From Streptomyces sp. NBC_01549 (GTDB taxonomy: Bacteria > Actinomycetota > Actinomycetes > Streptomycetales > Streptomycetaceae), in contig NZ_JAPEPW010000001.1 in NCBI RefSeq assembly GCF_026339955.1, forward strand, positions 1,054,001-1,118,000: a DNA stretch of 64,000 bases. Reading direction: 5' to 3'. The notes beneath the pieces are model-generated. The model saw nothing but the letters and a program-made list of their open reading frames with translations, ran no database searches and was not told the origin of the DNA. Both the position numbers and the translations under genes were made by a program. This document shows positions 54,198 through 63,701 of the stretch, in pieces. Each line of letters starts with the position of its first letter. The stretch's first letter is position 1.

Positions 54198-55205
54198 GTG
54201 GAGCGCAGGACGATCGGCGCGGCGACGCTCGATGTGGGGACGATCGGGCTCGGGTGCATGCCGATGAGCTGGGCCTACACCGGTTCGCGACAGCGCGGTG
54301 AGGAGTCGCTGCGCGCGGTGCACGCGGCGCTCGACCAGGGGGTGACGCTGCTCGACACGGCCGACATGTACGGCCCCTTCACCAATGAGCTGCTCCTGGG
54401 GCGGGTGCTCAAGGAGCGGCGCTCCGAGGCCTTTGTGTCGACGAAGGTGGGGCTGTTGGTGGGCGAGCAGCACATCGTGGCCAACGGCCGTCCCGGCTAT
54501 GTGCGGCGGGCGTGTGACGCGTCGCTGCGGCGCCTCCAGACCGATGTGATCGACCTGTACCAGTTGCACCGCGCGGACCCGGAGGTTCCGGTCGAGGAGA
54601 CGTGGGGTGCGATGGCGGACCTGGTGTCGGCCGGAAAGGTGCGCTCGCTCGGGCTGTGCGCGGTGGGGGCCCGGTCCGCCCGTCGTTCGGGGGCGCGGCT
54701 GCACGACGGAACGATCCGGCAGCTGGAGCGGGTGCAGCAGGTCTTCCCGGTGAGCGCGGTGGAGGCGGAGCTGTCGGTGTGGTCGACGGAGGCGCTGGAC
54801 GCGCTGCTGCCGTGGTGCGCGGCGCGCGGGGTGGGCTTCCTGGCGGCGATGCCCCTCGGCAACGGCTTCCTGACCGGCACGCTCACCCCCGGCGAGGGGT
54901 TCGAGCCCGATGACCTGCGCGCCCGCCACCCCCGCTTCACGGCCGAGATGATGGCCGCGAACCAACCCATCGTCGTCGGGCTGCGGCGCATCGCCCGGCG
55001 CCACGGCCGGCTCGGGAACACGGTCACACCGGCCCAGGTGGCGCTGGCCTGGGTCCTGGCCCAGGGGCGGCACGTGGTCCCGGTGCCGGGGGCCAAGCGG
55101 GAACGGTGGGTCACGGAGAACGCGGGGGCGGCGGGGCTGCGGCTGACGGCGGAGGATCTGGCGGAGGTGGCGGGGCTGCCTGCGGCGCGGGGGTCCTGGG
55201 ACTGA
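54198..55205 (+). CDS. Aldo/keto reductase
   Basis: This 335-residue protein is an NADPH-dependent TIM-barrel reductase, with the tetrad Asp-Tyr in LLDTADMYGPFTNE, Lys in VSTKVGL and His in LYQLHRADP, and the cofactor segment VVPVPGAKRERWVTENAGAA. It resembles the AKR13 (YhdN/PdxI-like) group. The GTG at 54198 begins the domain and has AGGAGG upstream; earlier in-frame starts add unrelated residues. It is divergent from the hydroxyacid dehydrogenase with 76 bases between. Confidence 0.9.
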   Translation: MERRTIGAATLDVGTIGLGCMPMSWAYTGSRQRGEESLRAVHAALDQGVTLLDTADMYGPFTNELLLGRVLKERRSEAFVSTKVGLLVGEQHIVANGRPGYVRRACDASLRRLQTDVIDLYQLHRADPEVPVEETWGAMADLVSAGKVRSLGLCAVGARSARRSGARLHDGTIRQLERVQQVFPVSAVEAELSVWSTEALDALLPWCAARGVGFLAAMPLGNGFLTGTLTPGEGFEPDDLRARHPRFTAEMMAANQPIVVGLRRIARRHGRLGNTVTPAQVALAWVLAQGRHVVPVPGAKRERWVTENAGAAGLRLTAEDLAEVAGLPAARGSWD

Positions 55206-55304
55206 GGCCCCGCTCGGAAGAGACCGGGTGTTCGGGATCGGGAACCCCTGGGACTCGCGCGGTGTATGAACAGTAGGACCGCCGCGTCGAAGGGACCTCT
55301 GATC

Positions 55305-56468
55305 GTGCAACGTCGAGTGATGAAGGCCGCGTTGGCCGCGGTAGCGCTGGTGGTGACGGCCGGCTGTTCCTCCGATGGTGGAGGGCTGCCGATCGGCGGC
55401 ACGAGCCCGTCGTCGAGCGGTACGGGGACGCGGGCGTCGTCCGCTCCGCGGGCCACCGAGACGGCCGCGCCCGCCACGGGCTCGGTGAAGGTGGTGCGCA
55501 CCGTCACCGAGGACCTCAAGTCGCCCTGGGGCCTGGCGCCGCTGCCCGAGGGCGGTCTGCTGGTGTCCTCGCGGGACGAGGGCACGATCACTCGGGTCGA
55601 CGAGAAGACGGGCATGAAGACCGAACTGGGCCAGGTGCCCGGCGTGGCCCCCGCGGGCGAGGGCGGCCTCCTCGGCATCGCGCTCTCCCCCACGTACGCC
55701 TCGGACCACATGATCTACGCGTACTTCACGACGGCTTCGGACAACCGCATCGTCCGCATGCTGTACGACGAGAAGAAGCCGTCCGGCGAGCAGCTCGGGG
55801 CGCCGGACACGATCTTCAAGGGCATCCCCAAGGGGATGATCCACAACGGCGGGCGGATCGCCTTCGGTCCGGACCGGATGCTGTACGCGGGGGCGGGCGA
55901 GACGGGTGACCGGGGGCAGGCCCAGGAAACGAAGGCGCTGGGCGGCAAGATCCTGCGGATGACGCCGGACGGCGATCCGGCGCCCGGCAACCCCTTCGAC
56001 AACTCGGTGGTCTACTCGTACGGCCATCGCAACGTCCAGGGCCTCGCCTGGGACGACAAGCAGCGGCTGTGGGCGTCCGAGTTCGGCCAGGACACCTGGG
56101 ACGAGCTGAACCAGATCAAGCCGGGCGACAACTACGGCTGGCCGATGGTGGAGGGCAAGAGCGACGACCCCAAGTACCACAACCCGATCGCCCAGTGGCA
56201 CACGGACCAGGCCTCCCCGAGCGGTATCGCCTACGCCGAGGGCTCCCTCTGGATGGCGGGTCTGCGCGGCCAACGTCTGTGGCGCATCCCGTTGAAGGGC
56301 ACGGAGGCCGCCGCCGCACCGCAGGCCTTCCTGAAGGGCGAGTACGGCCGGTTGCGCACGGTGGTCCCGGCGGGCGGCGACAAGCTCTGGCTCGTGACGA
56401 GCGAGACGGACGGCCGCGGCAGCCCCGGGAAGGGCGACGACAGGATTCTGGAGCTGGAGGTGAAGTAG
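55305..56468 (+). CDS. PQQ-dependent sugar dehydrogenase-like lipoprotein
   Basis: This 387-residue protein has a signal peptide ending in a lipobox (LVVTAGCSS), a Ser/Thr/Gly-rich linker and a six-bladed beta-propeller of the soluble glucose/sorbosone dehydrogenase family (SPWGLAPLPEGGLLVSSRDE, GEGGLLGIALSPTY, the GIPKGMIHNGGRIAFGPD block with the catalytic His, SYGHRNVQGLAWD and GDNYGWPMVEG). It would oxidise a sugar outside the membrane if PQQ is available. GTG 55305 has GAAGGGA upstream; an ATG 13 codons earlier is less likely. Confidence 0.9.
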   Translation: MQRRVMKAALAAVALVVTAGCSSDGGGLPIGGTSPSSSGTGTRASSAPRATETAAPATGSVKVVRTVTEDLKSPWGLAPLPEGGLLVSSRDEGTITRVDEKTGMKTELGQVPGVAPAGEGGLLGIALSPTYASDHMIYAYFTTASDNRIVRMLYDEKKPSGEQLGAPDTIFKGIPKGMIHNGGRIAFGPDRMLYAGAGETGDRGQAQETKALGGKILRMTPDGDPAPGNPFDNSVVYSYGHRNVQGLAWDDKQRLWASEFGQDTWDELNQIKPGDNYGWPMVEGKSDDPKYHNPIAQWHTDQASPSGIAYAEGSLWMAGLRGQRLWRIPLKGTEAAAAPQAFLKGEYGRLRTVVPAGGDKLWLVTSETDGRGSPGKGDDRILELEVK

Positions 56469-56478
56469 CCGCCCGGCC

Positions 56479-56727
56479 TCAGGACCCGTCCGGCTCCGGC
56501 ACGGGCGCCTCCCCCGTGTCGGCCTGCCCGGCGTCCTGCTCCTGCTCTCGCTCCCGGCCCTCCGCCTGCTTGGGCAGCCGTACGACCACCTTGCCGGAGG
56601 ACAGGTCTATGGGGCCGCGGCCCGGGTCACCGTCGTTCAGGTCCACGCGGCTCAGTTCGAGCCGCCTGCGTTCGTCGTCGGTGTGCTTGCGGCCTGGTGC
56701 GAAGAGCTACTCGAACATGTTGAACAC
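56479..56727 (-). pseudogene. DUF6191 small protein with an early amber codon
   Basis: From a GTG at 56725-56727 with a strong GGGAGG, the minus strand reads VFNMFE, then TAG at 56707-56709, then LFAPGRKHTDDERRRLELSR and GRGPIDLSSGKVVVRLPKQ with an acidic tail, to a stop at 56479. Intact relatives read FEELFAPGRKH, so a single GAG-to-TAG change broke it. The ribosome binding site and the rest of the frame are perfect, indicating a recent loss or a real read-through; a sequencing error is also possible. Confidence 0.75.
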
Positions 56728-56765
56728 GGCGCCTCCCTCGGCCCGGGTCCCCGCCAGCCTATGCC

Positions 56766-59700
56766 TCAGCCCGCCGTCCGGGCAGTGGGGGTCTCCTGGG
56801 GGAACAGGCGCAGCCGATGCGCCAGCGCCGCTGCCTCCCCCCGGCCCGAGACGTCCAGCTTGGCCAGGATGTTCGAGACATGGACGCTGGCGGTCTTCGG
56901 GGAGATGAACAGTTCCTCGGCGATCTGGCGGTTGCTGCGGCCGGCGGCGACGAGGCGCAGGACGTCGCGCTCACGGCTGGTGAGGCCGAGGGCCTCTGCC
57001 GGGTCGGCGGAAGCCGGGGCCGACGGCTCGGGAACGCGGCCCAGGGCGAGGCGGGCCCGCTGCGCGAGGAGCGCCACGGCGTCGGCGAGCGGGCGGGCGC
57101 CGAGGTGATCGGCCGCCGCCCCGGCCAGCCGCAGCAGCTCCGTGGCGCGGGCCCGGTCGTCCTCGTCCGCTCCCGAGATCAGCAGGGACTCGGCGAGGCG
57201 GTGACGGACACGGGCGAGGTCGTAGGGGCGCTCCAGCGGTTCGAAGGCGGTGACCGCCTCGGACCACTCGTGCGGGTCTGCCGTGCCCTCGGCGCGGCGG
57301 AGTTCGGCGCGTACCCACTGTTCGTGGGCGAGCCAGACGGGCGCTCCGGTGGCCAGGGACTTGGCGGCCTTGCGCAGCCGCTCCAGTATCTCGGCGCGGC
57401 CCGCCTCTGCGACGGGCAGTCCGCGGGCGTCGGCCTCCGCTGTGGCGGCGGCGAGCAGCAGCGGCCAGCCGTCGCGCTGGGTGCCGGGCGGGAAGCCCGC
57501 GTCGAGGGTGTCCACCAGGGCGGCGCGGGCGTCGAGGAGGCGTCCCTCTCCGGCGGCGATGCCGATCGCGGTGTGGACCAGGGGCAGCGAGTACTGCGGC
57601 ATGGGGTCATGGGTGCCGAAGTGGGCACGGGCGGCGGCGAGTTGACGTGCGGCCTCGGCGAGGTCACCGCGGGCGCGCGCGAGAAGCGCGAGGCGCATGG
57701 CACCGCTGCCGGAGGGCTTGCCGCTGAGCCCGACACCCAGCGCGTTGCGCGCGGCTTCGACGGCCTCGTCCCACTGGCCGAGCGCGTAGAGCGACTCCGA
57801 GAGATTCCCCCATGCCCAGGCCTCGGTGTCCAACAGCCCGGCCTTCCGGGCGAGTTCGATGCCCTCGCGCAGGACCGTCACCGCTTCCCGGGACCGGCCC
57901 ACGGACTCCAGGGCGGACGGCAGGTTGATGTGGACGCGCCCTGTGACCATGGTCGTGGTGTGCCGGAGCACCCGCTCCTTGACCTCGTACATCTCCGCGA
58001 TGCCCGCCTCCACGTCGCCCGCGTCGACCATGAGGCCGCCGAGCGTGATCCGGGCGTTCAGCTCGATGTCCCGGGCGCCCACCATGCGCGCGTACTCCAC
58101 GGCGCGCTCGGCGGCCGAGAAGACGCCGGGGCCCGGTTCGTGCAGCATGCACCAGGCGGCGACCATGGAGAGCACCTCGGCGTGCACCTCCGACGGCGGC
58201 AGGCCGCGCACCAGGTCCTGGGCGGTGGCGAGTTCCGCCCAGCCGTCCCCGCGGGCCTGTGCCTGCACCAGACGGGAGCGCTGGATCCAGAACCAGGCGG
58301 CGCGCAGGGGGTCGTCCTCGCCCTCCAAGACACGCAGCGCCCGCTTGGTGATCTTCAGGGCACGCTCGCGCTCCCCGCACAGCCGGCCCGCGACGGCTGC
58401 CTCGGCCATCAGGTCGAGATAGCGCAGGGGGGTGGTTTCCGGGTCGCAGCCACAGGGAGGGAAGACCTCCACGTAGTCGATGGGGCGCAGTTCGTCCCGT
58501 ACGGCTTCGGGGGTGGCCTCCCACAGCTCCATCGCCCGCTCCAGGAGGCTGAGTTGCTCGGAGTGGGCGTGGCGGCGGCGGGCCGCGACGGAGGCGTCGA
58601 GGACGGCGGGGAGGGCCTTGGCCGCGTCGTGCGCGTGGTACCAGTAGCTGGCCAGGCGGGTGGCGCGCTCGTCGGCCGGGACGAGCGTGGGGTCGGCCTC
58701 CAGGGCCTCAGCGTAGCGGCGGTTGAACCGGGAGCGCTCACCGGGCAGCAGGTCGTCGCTGACGGCCTCGCGGACCAGGGAGTGGCGGAAGCGGTAGCCG
58801 TCGCCGCCGGGCGAGGCGAGCAGGATGTTGGCGCCGACGGCGGCGCGCAGCGCCTCGATGAGGTCGTCCTCGGCGAGCCGGGCGACGGCGGCCAGCAGCG
58901 GGTACTCGACGGTGGAGCCGCCCTCGGCGACGATCCGGGCGATGCGCTGGGCGCTCTCGGGGAGGCCCTCGACGCGGACGAGGAGCAGGTCGCGCAGGGA
59001 GTCGGTGAGCCCGGTGCGGCAGCCCTGGTGGGCGGCGACGGCGAGCTCCTCGACGAAGAAGGCGTTGCCGTCGGAGCGTTCGAAGATGTCGTCGACCTGG
59101 GCGGGGTCGGGTTCGTGGGCGAGGATGCCGGCGATCTGACGGCCGACCTCGGCGCGGCTGAAGCGGCCGAGTTCGATGCGGCGGACCGTGCGGAGGCGGT
59201 CGAGTTCGGCCAGCAGGGGGCGCAGGGGGTGGCGGCGGTGGATGTCGTCGGCGCGGTAGGTGGCGATGACGATGAGGCGGCCGCTGCGCAGGGTGCGGAA
59301 GAGGTAGGCCAGCAGGTGGCGGGTGGAGGCGTCGGCCCAGTGCAGGTCTTCGAGGGCGACGACGACGGTGCGGTCGGCGGCGACGCGCTCCAGGAGACGG
59401 GCGGTGAGCTCGAAGAGGCGGGCCATGCCCTCCTCGTCGGGGCGCCCGCCGCGGCCGGTCTCGCCCAGCTCGGGCAGCAGCCGGGCCAGCTCCTCCTCCT
59501 GTCCGGCGGCCGCCGCGGCGAGCTCGTCGGGGAGCAGTCGGCGCAGCGCGCGCAGGGCGGTGGAGAACGGGGCAAAGGGCAGTCCGTCGGCGCCGATCTC
59601 CACACAGCCGCCGCACACGAAGACGGCGCCCTCGCGGACGGCCGCGGTGGCGAACTCCTCGAGCAGGCGGGTCTTTCCGACTCCGGCCTCACCACCCAGC

Positions 59701-59849
59701 AGCAACGCCTGTGGCTCTCCCCCCGTGCTGAACGCCTGGGAGGTACTCCCCGTGACCGTACGGGCGAGCGCGTCGTGCAGGATGCCGAGTTCGTCGGTGC
59801 GGCCGACGAACACGGGGCTGACGGACCTGGTTTCCACGGGCCCGAGCAT
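56766..59849 (-). CDS. Second LAL-type LuxR regulator
   Basis: This 1027-residue protein has an ATPase domain (FVGRTDELGILHDAL, Walker A LLGGEAGVGKTRLL, Walker B VVVALEDLHWADAS), a long helical-repeat region (about 370-930) and a C-terminal LuxR helix-turn-helix (LTSRERDVLRLVAAGRSNRQ, IAEELFISPKTASVHVSN). It is a paralogue of the regulator at 41151-44039. Regulated genes are unknown. The ATG at 59847-59849 lacks a strong ribosome binding site; upstream residues lack homology. The end lies 39 bases from the DUF6191 pseudogene. Confidence 0.9.
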   Translation of the reverse strand: MLGPVETRSVSPVFVGRTDELGILHDALARTVTGSTSQAFSTGGEPQALLLGGEAGVGKTRLLEEFATAAVREGAVFVCGGCVEIGADGLPFAPFSTALRALRRLLPDELAAAAAGQEEELARLLPELGETGRGGRPDEEGMARLFELTARLLERVAADRTVVVALEDLHWADASTRHLLAYLFRTLRSGRLIVIATYRADDIHRRHPLRPLLAELDRLRTVRRIELGRFSRAEVGRQIAGILAHEPDPAQVDDIFERSDGNAFFVEELAVAAHQGCRTGLTDSLRDLLLVRVEGLPESAQRIARIVAEGGSTVEYPLLAAVARLAEDDLIEALRAAVGANILLASPGGDGYRFRHSLVREAVSDDLLPGERSRFNRRYAEALEADPTLVPADERATRLASYWYHAHDAAKALPAVLDASVAARRRHAHSEQLSLLERAMELWEATPEAVRDELRPIDYVEVFPPCGCDPETTPLRYLDLMAEAAVAGRLCGERERALKITKRALRVLEGEDDPLRAAWFWIQRSRLVQAQARGDGWAELATAQDLVRGLPPSEVHAEVLSMVAAWCMLHEPGPGVFSAAERAVEYARMVGARDIELNARITLGGLMVDAGDVEAGIAEMYEVKERVLRHTTTMVTGRVHINLPSALESVGRSREAVTVLREGIELARKAGLLDTEAWAWGNLSESLYALGQWDEAVEAARNALGVGLSGKPSGSGAMRLALLARARGDLAEAARQLAAARAHFGTHDPMPQYSLPLVHTAIGIAAGEGRLLDARAALVDTLDAGFPPGTQRDGWPLLLAAATAEADARGLPVAEAGRAEILERLRKAAKSLATGAPVWLAHEQWVRAELRRAEGTADPHEWSEAVTAFEPLERPYDLARVRHRLAESLLISGADEDDRARATELLRLAGAAADHLGARPLADAVALLAQRARLALGRVPEPSAPASADPAEALGLTSRERDVLRLVAAGRSNRQIAEELFISPKTASVHVSNILAKLDVSGRGEAAALAHRLRLFPQETPTARTAG

Positions 59850-59980
59850 CGCACAGGGGTCTGACACCGCGGCACTGGTTATCGAGCGGGCCGCCGCCGC
59901 CCCCTTCGTGTGACGGGCGACCGCCGCCCCGCTCGCGGGGAGGCGGCCGACCCCCGTACGGCCGCCCCCCGCCCCCGCGT

Positions 59981-60166
59981 TCATGCGGCGCGGGCGAACC
60001 GGTGCCGGCGGGGACGCGGGCTATGCGCCTTCCCCTCCGGGTCGTTCTGCCCGGACTCACGCGCGGCGGCGCGGCGGCCACGGAGGGCTTCCTGCGCCTG
60101 ACGGTGGTTGTGCGCCTCGCGGATCAGCTCGTCGGATCGGATCTGCTGGAGCTCGTACTCGAACAT
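59981..60166 (-). CDS. Small basic protein, 61 residues
   Basis: MFEYELQQIRSDELIREAHN begins a helical, Arg-rich protein with no membrane segment; its tail reads RRHRFARAA. Short proteins with a M-[FY]-E-Y-E-L-Q..R-ELIR start recur widely next to LuxR regulators in Streptomyces. Function unknown. GAGGGA lies seven bases before the ATG; an upstream ATG is possible but less well placed. Confidence 0.65.
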   Translation of the reverse strand: MFEYELQQIRSDELIREAHNHRQAQEALRGRRAAARESGQNDPEGKAHSPRPRRHRFARAA

Positions 60167-60364
60167 GTCGTGTCCCTCGTGAGGAGTCGGTTTCGTCATC
60201 GCTTCCCGCGATGCCTCAACCTTCGTCTCCCAGGGGGGTGCGGCACATCGGGAGAGTTCCGCATCTTGCGCACGCGAAGGGCCTTAGAGCGGCCGTAAGT
60301 GACTTACGCCGGCCCTAAGGCCCCTCAGAGGTACGGAGATCCAGCCGGGAATTCAGCCGGGGAT

Positions 60365-60961
60365 TCAGCTGGTGGAGGGCAGTCCGAGAATGATGTCGGA
60401 GTACTTGGCGACGGCGAGGACCAGGCCGATGACGCCGAGCGAGACGCCCGCCCAGGCGACCGACTTGATCCAGGCGGCCTGCGGCTTGCCGGGGGCCCCG
60501 AAGGCGGGCCGCACCAGGACGACGACGCCGACGATCAGCGCGGCCAGCGCGAAGAGGCCGCCGACCAGCGCGGTGGTCGCCCACGCGTCGCCGTAGACCT
60601 CCTTGACCTGCTTGGCGACGCTCGCGGTCGAGGAGGTCCCCAGCTGGCCGACGAGGGTCTCGCGGGCGGCGGCCACGGTGGCGACCCAGCTGCCGGTGAG
60701 GGACACGATGCCAAGGCCGGCGGAGACGACGGCGGCGGCGCCCTGGCCGACGCCGGGGGTGCCCTTCTCGGCCTCGGGGGCGTCCTCGCCCTCCAGGGCC
60801 TCGGCGTCGAGGTCGTCCTGGTCCTCGGTCTCGGTGTCGCCGGTCTCCTCGACCTCGGCGTCCGGCGCCTCGTCGGTCTTGGTGGCGTTCACGGTCTCCT
60901 CGTCGCTCTTTGCCTCGGTGCCGTTCGCGTCCACGGCTTCGTCAACTGTCTTGGTTCCCAT
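60365..60961 (-). CDS. Membrane protein with acidic N-terminus
   Basis: This 198-residue protein has an acidic, disordered first 75 residues (Glu, Asp, Thr-rich) and three to four membrane helices (GAAAVVSAGLGIVSLTGSWV, ALVGGLFALAALIVGVVVLV, and a last one with GVSLGVIGLVLAVAKYSDII). It is unrelated to enzymes I know and is probably a conserved Streptomyces membrane protein of unknown role. A longer frame begins 26 residues upstream; the ATG at 60959-60961 is preferred. Confidence 0.75.
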   Translation of the reverse strand: MGTKTVDEAVDANGTEAKSDEETVNATKTDEAPDAEVEETGDTETEDQDDLDAEALEGEDAPEAEKGTPGVGQGAAAVVSAGLGIVSLTGSWVATVAAARETLVGQLGTSSTASVAKQVKEVYGDAWATTALVGGLFALAALIVGVVVLVRPAFGAPGKPQAAWIKSVAWAGVSLGVIGLVLAVAKYSDIILGLPSTS

Positions 60962-61025
60962 GACCCGCACCGTACGGACGGAGTCTGAGAAGTCTCTTAA
61001 TGATCGTTGTGAGCGGCGGCCAAGA

Positions 61026-61592
61026 TCATCGTTGCTCACGCGCGCGTGCCGCCCGCCACTCGGGCGCGAGCACCGACCAGACCTCCATGTCGAGGCGTAC
61101 GCCCCGGTGGGGGTAGCTCTCCCGCAGCACCGCGTCCCGGGTCATCCCGAGCCGCCGGGCGCCGTTCACGCTCGGCTCGTTCGCCGAGGCGGCGATCCAC
61201 TCCACACGATGGATCCCGCGCTCCTCGACCGCCCAGTCGATGAGGATCCGCATCGCCCGGGTGACCAGACCGCGTCCGGTGCCGTGGGGTTCCAGCCAGC
61301 AGCCGACCTCGCAGTTGCCGTGCTCGGCGTCGAAATTCAGCAAGAGCACCCCGCCCACGAGCTTCCCCTCCAGCCACAGGCCGTGCAGGGACCCGGTGTC
61401 GGCGGCGCGCATGTCGGCGTACCGCTGGAGTGTCTCCCGCGCGGAGGGCACGTCCGTGGCCTTGGATCCGAAGGGGATGTACTGCCCGATGAACTCCCTC
61501 CCCCGGTCGAGGTGCGCGAGGAACTCCTCCGCGTGCCAGGGCTCCAGGGGCCGCAGTTCCGCGCCGTCGTCACCCAGGGATATCGCGTACAT
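61026..61592 (-). CDS. GNAT family N-acetyltransferase, RimJ/RimL-like
   Basis: This 188-residue protein reads MYAISLGDDGAELRPLEPWH at its start, carries the acetyl-CoA segment EVGCWLEPHGTGRGLVTRAM and the later IHRVEWIAASANEPSVNGAR. These are features of the RimJ/RimL/YdaF group that acetylates ribosomal or other protein N-termini, or small amines. GGAG lies ten bases before the ATG. The substrate is unknown. Confidence 0.88.
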   Translation of the reverse strand: MYAISLGDDGAELRPLEPWHAEEFLAHLDRGREFIGQYIPFGSKATDVPSARETLQRYADMRAADTGSLHGLWLEGKLVGGVLLLNFDAEHGNCEVGCWLEPHGTGRGLVTRAMRILIDWAVEERGIHRVEWIAASANEPSVNGARRLGMTRDAVLRESYPHRGVRLDMEVWSVLAPEWRAARAREQR

Positions 61593-61869
61593 CCTGCTGC
61601 CGCTCCTTCTCCCGCTCGTCCTCCAGTACGTCCGCCACCTCGGCGTCCGTCGCAGCGGCCAGCGTCTCATGGGTGGCGCGGCACTCGGGCGGTTCGATGC
61701 CGATGCGCGGCAGCCGCCGGTCTGCGACTGCGGCACGGAGCCCGGTACGACGGTGAGGTGCGCGATGTCGCCCCCCGTGCCGCAGGATGAGCATGCCGGG
61801 CAGGGGGATGCGGACGGTGGTGTGCCGGACGACGGTGTCGCTGTCGTCGGCAGGTGACCCACGGACATG
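61593..61869. other. Unassigned stretch between GNAT gene and hairpin
   Basis: Minus-strand frames stay open, with one reading ATHETLAAATDAEVADVLED near the GNAT start, which looks protein-like. The pieces do not form one recognisable protein in a single frame. It may be a frameshifted small gene. I do not assign it. Confidence 0.3.
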
Positions 61870-61907
61870 CCTAGGGGGATGCATCGGAATCGATGCATCC
61901 CCCTAGG
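61870..61907. terminator. Very strong palindromic terminator after gatB
   Basis: CCTAGGGGGATGCATCG at 61870-61886 and CGATGCATCCCCCTAGG at 61891-61907 are perfect inverse complements (17 bp) with a GAAT loop. It lies 18 bases after the gatB stop and probably ends the gat transcript. No T tract follows on the gatB strand. Confidence 0.8.
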
Positions 61908-61924
61908 TGGGTACTTACTCGTAC

Positions 61925-63442
61925 TCAGCCCTCGCTGACGCCCAGCTTCTCCAGGATGAGTTCCTTGACGCGGGCCGCGTCGGCCTGGCCGCGGGTGGCC
62001 TTCATGACCGCGCCGACCAGGGCACCGGCCGCCGCCACCTTGCCGCCGCGGATCTTGTCCGCGACGCCCGGGTTGCCGGCGATGGCCTCGTCCACGGCGG
62101 CGGTCAACGCGCCCTCGTCCGAGACGACCTTCAGACCGCGCTTGTCGACGACCTCGTCCGGGGTGCCCTCGCCCGCGAGCACACCCTCGATGACCTGACG
62201 GGCGAGCTTGTCGTTCAGGTCACCCGAGGCGACGAGCTGCGCCACCCGGGCGACCTGCGCCGGGGTGATGGGCAGGTCCTCCAGGGCCTTGCCCGACTCG
62301 TTGGCGCTGCGCGCCAGTTCGCCCATCCACCACTTGCGGGCGGACGCCGCGTCCGCACCGGCCTCGATCGTGGCGACGATCGGGTCGATGGCACCGGCGT
62401 TCAGGATCGACTGCATGTCGTGCGCCGAGACACCCCACTCCTCACGGAGTCGGTTGCGACGCGCGAGCGGCTGCTCGGGCAGGCCCGCGCGCAGCTCCTC
62501 GACCCACTCACGGGACGGGGCGACCGGAACGAGGTCGGGCTCCGGGAAGTACCGGTAGTCCTCGGCCTCTTCCTTCACGCGGCCCGAGGTCGTGGACCCG
62601 GTGTCCTCGTGGAAGTGGCGGGTCTCCTGGATGATCGTGCCGCCGGCGTTGAGGACTGCGGCGTGCCGCTGGATCTCGAAGCGGGCCGCACGCTCCACGG
62701 AACGCAGCGAGTTGACGTTCTTCGTCTCGGAGCGCGTGCCGAACTTCTCGCGGCCGTGCGGGCGCAGCGACAGGTTCACGTCGCAGCGCATCTGGCCCTG
62801 CTCCATGCGGGCCTCGGAGACGCCGAGCGCCTTGATGAGCTCGCGCAGCTCGGCGACGTACGCCTTGGCGACCTCGGGAGCGCGCTCGCCCGCGCCCTCG
62901 ATCGGCTTGGTGACGATCTCGATGAGGGGGATGCCCGCGCGGTTGTAGTCGAGCAGGGAGTGCGAGGCGCCGTGGATACGGCCGGTCGCGCCACCCACGT
63001 GGGTGGACTTGCCGGTGTCCTCCTCCATGTGGGCGCGCTCGATCTCCACGCGGAAGACCTCGCCGTCCTCCAGCTGTACGTCGAGGTAGCCGTTGAAGGC
63101 GATCGGCTCGTCGTACTGGGAGGTCTGGAAGTTCTTCGGCATGTCCGGATAGAAGTAGTTCTTCCGGGCGAAGCGGCACCACTCGGCGATCTCGCAGTGC
63201 AGCGCGAGGCCGATCTTGATGGCGGACTCGACGCCGGTCGCGTTGACGACGGGCAGCGAGCCGGGCATGCCGAGGCAGGTCGGGCAGGTCTGCGAGTTGG
63301 GCGCGGCGCCCAGCTCGGTGGAACACCCGCAGAACATCTTGGTCTTGGTGCCGAGCTCGACATGGACCTCGAGGCCCATGACGGGGTCGTACGTCGCGAG
63401 AGCGTCCTCGTACGACACCAGCTCGTCGGTCGTGGTGGTCAC
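61925..63442 (-). CDS. gatB: Asp-tRNA(Asn)/Glu-tRNA(Gln) amidotransferase subunit B
   Basis: This 505-residue subunit binds mischarged tRNA and activates the acyl group for amidation in the GatCAB complex. The N-terminal part shows [19 protein letters not shown], a zinc-site [48 protein letters not shown] and [16 protein letters not shown]. The C-terminal helical and YqeY-like tail domain (about 350-505) contacts tRNA. The GTG at 63440-63442 has GAGGGA upstream. It is downstream of gatA and a small gene. Confidence 0.97.
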   Translation of the reverse strand: MTTTTDELVSYEDALATYDPVMGLEVHVELGTKTKMFCGCSTELGAAPNSQTCPTCLGMPGSLPVVNATGVESAIKIGLALHCEIAEWCRFARKNYFYPDMPKNFQTSQYDEPIAFNGYLDVQLEDGEVFRVEIERAHMEEDTGKSTHVGGATGRIHGASHSLLDYNRAGIPLIEIVTKPIEGAGERAPEVAKAYVAELRELIKALGVSEARMEQGQMRCDVNLSLRPHGREKFGTRSETKNVNSLRSVERAARFEIQRHAAVLNAGGTIIQETRHFHEDTGSTTSGRVKEEAEDYRYFPEPDLVPVAPSREWVEELRAGLPEQPLARRNRLREEWGVSAHDMQSILNAGAIDPIVATIEAGADAASARKWWMGELARSANESGKALEDLPITPAQVARVAQLVASGDLNDKLARQVIEGVLAGEGTPDEVVDKRGLKVVSDEGALTAAVDEAIAGNPGVADKIRGGKVAAAGALVGAVMKATRGQADAARVKELILEKLGVSEG

Positions 63443-63458
63443 GGTGAAAACTTCCCTC

Positions 63459-63701
63459 TCAGCCCAGCAGGACGTCGTCGTCGCCCAGGCGCCTGAGCTC
63501 CCGGTAGAGGATGGCGAGGCCGGTGACGATGGCGGCGGCGGACACGGCCGCGTCGATGAGGCGCAGCGTGTCGTGTTCCGTGCGGGCCTTCTTGGCCTGC
63601 TTGGCGACGCCGACGGCACCGAACGCGGTGGTCGCGATGGACAGGTACGTGCCGGACTTGGACTTCTTGAAGCCCTTGGCCTTGGACAGAGCCTTACTCA
63701 C
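63459..63701 (-). CDS. Small membrane protein between gatA and gatB
   Basis: This 80-residue protein starts [20 protein letters not shown], then has one or two hydrophobic helices ([15 protein letters not shown] and [19 protein letters not shown]) and an acidic end. It overlaps the gatA stop by four bases (GTGA) and ends 16 bases before gatB, so it is translated from the gat operon. A small gene at this place is conserved in Streptomyces gat operons; its role is not known. GAGGAGG precedes the GTG. Confidence 0.8.
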   Translation of the reverse strand: MSKALSKAKGFKKSKSGTYLSIATTAFGAVGVAKQAKKARTEHDTLRLIDAAVSAAAIVTGLAILYRELRRLGDDDVLLG

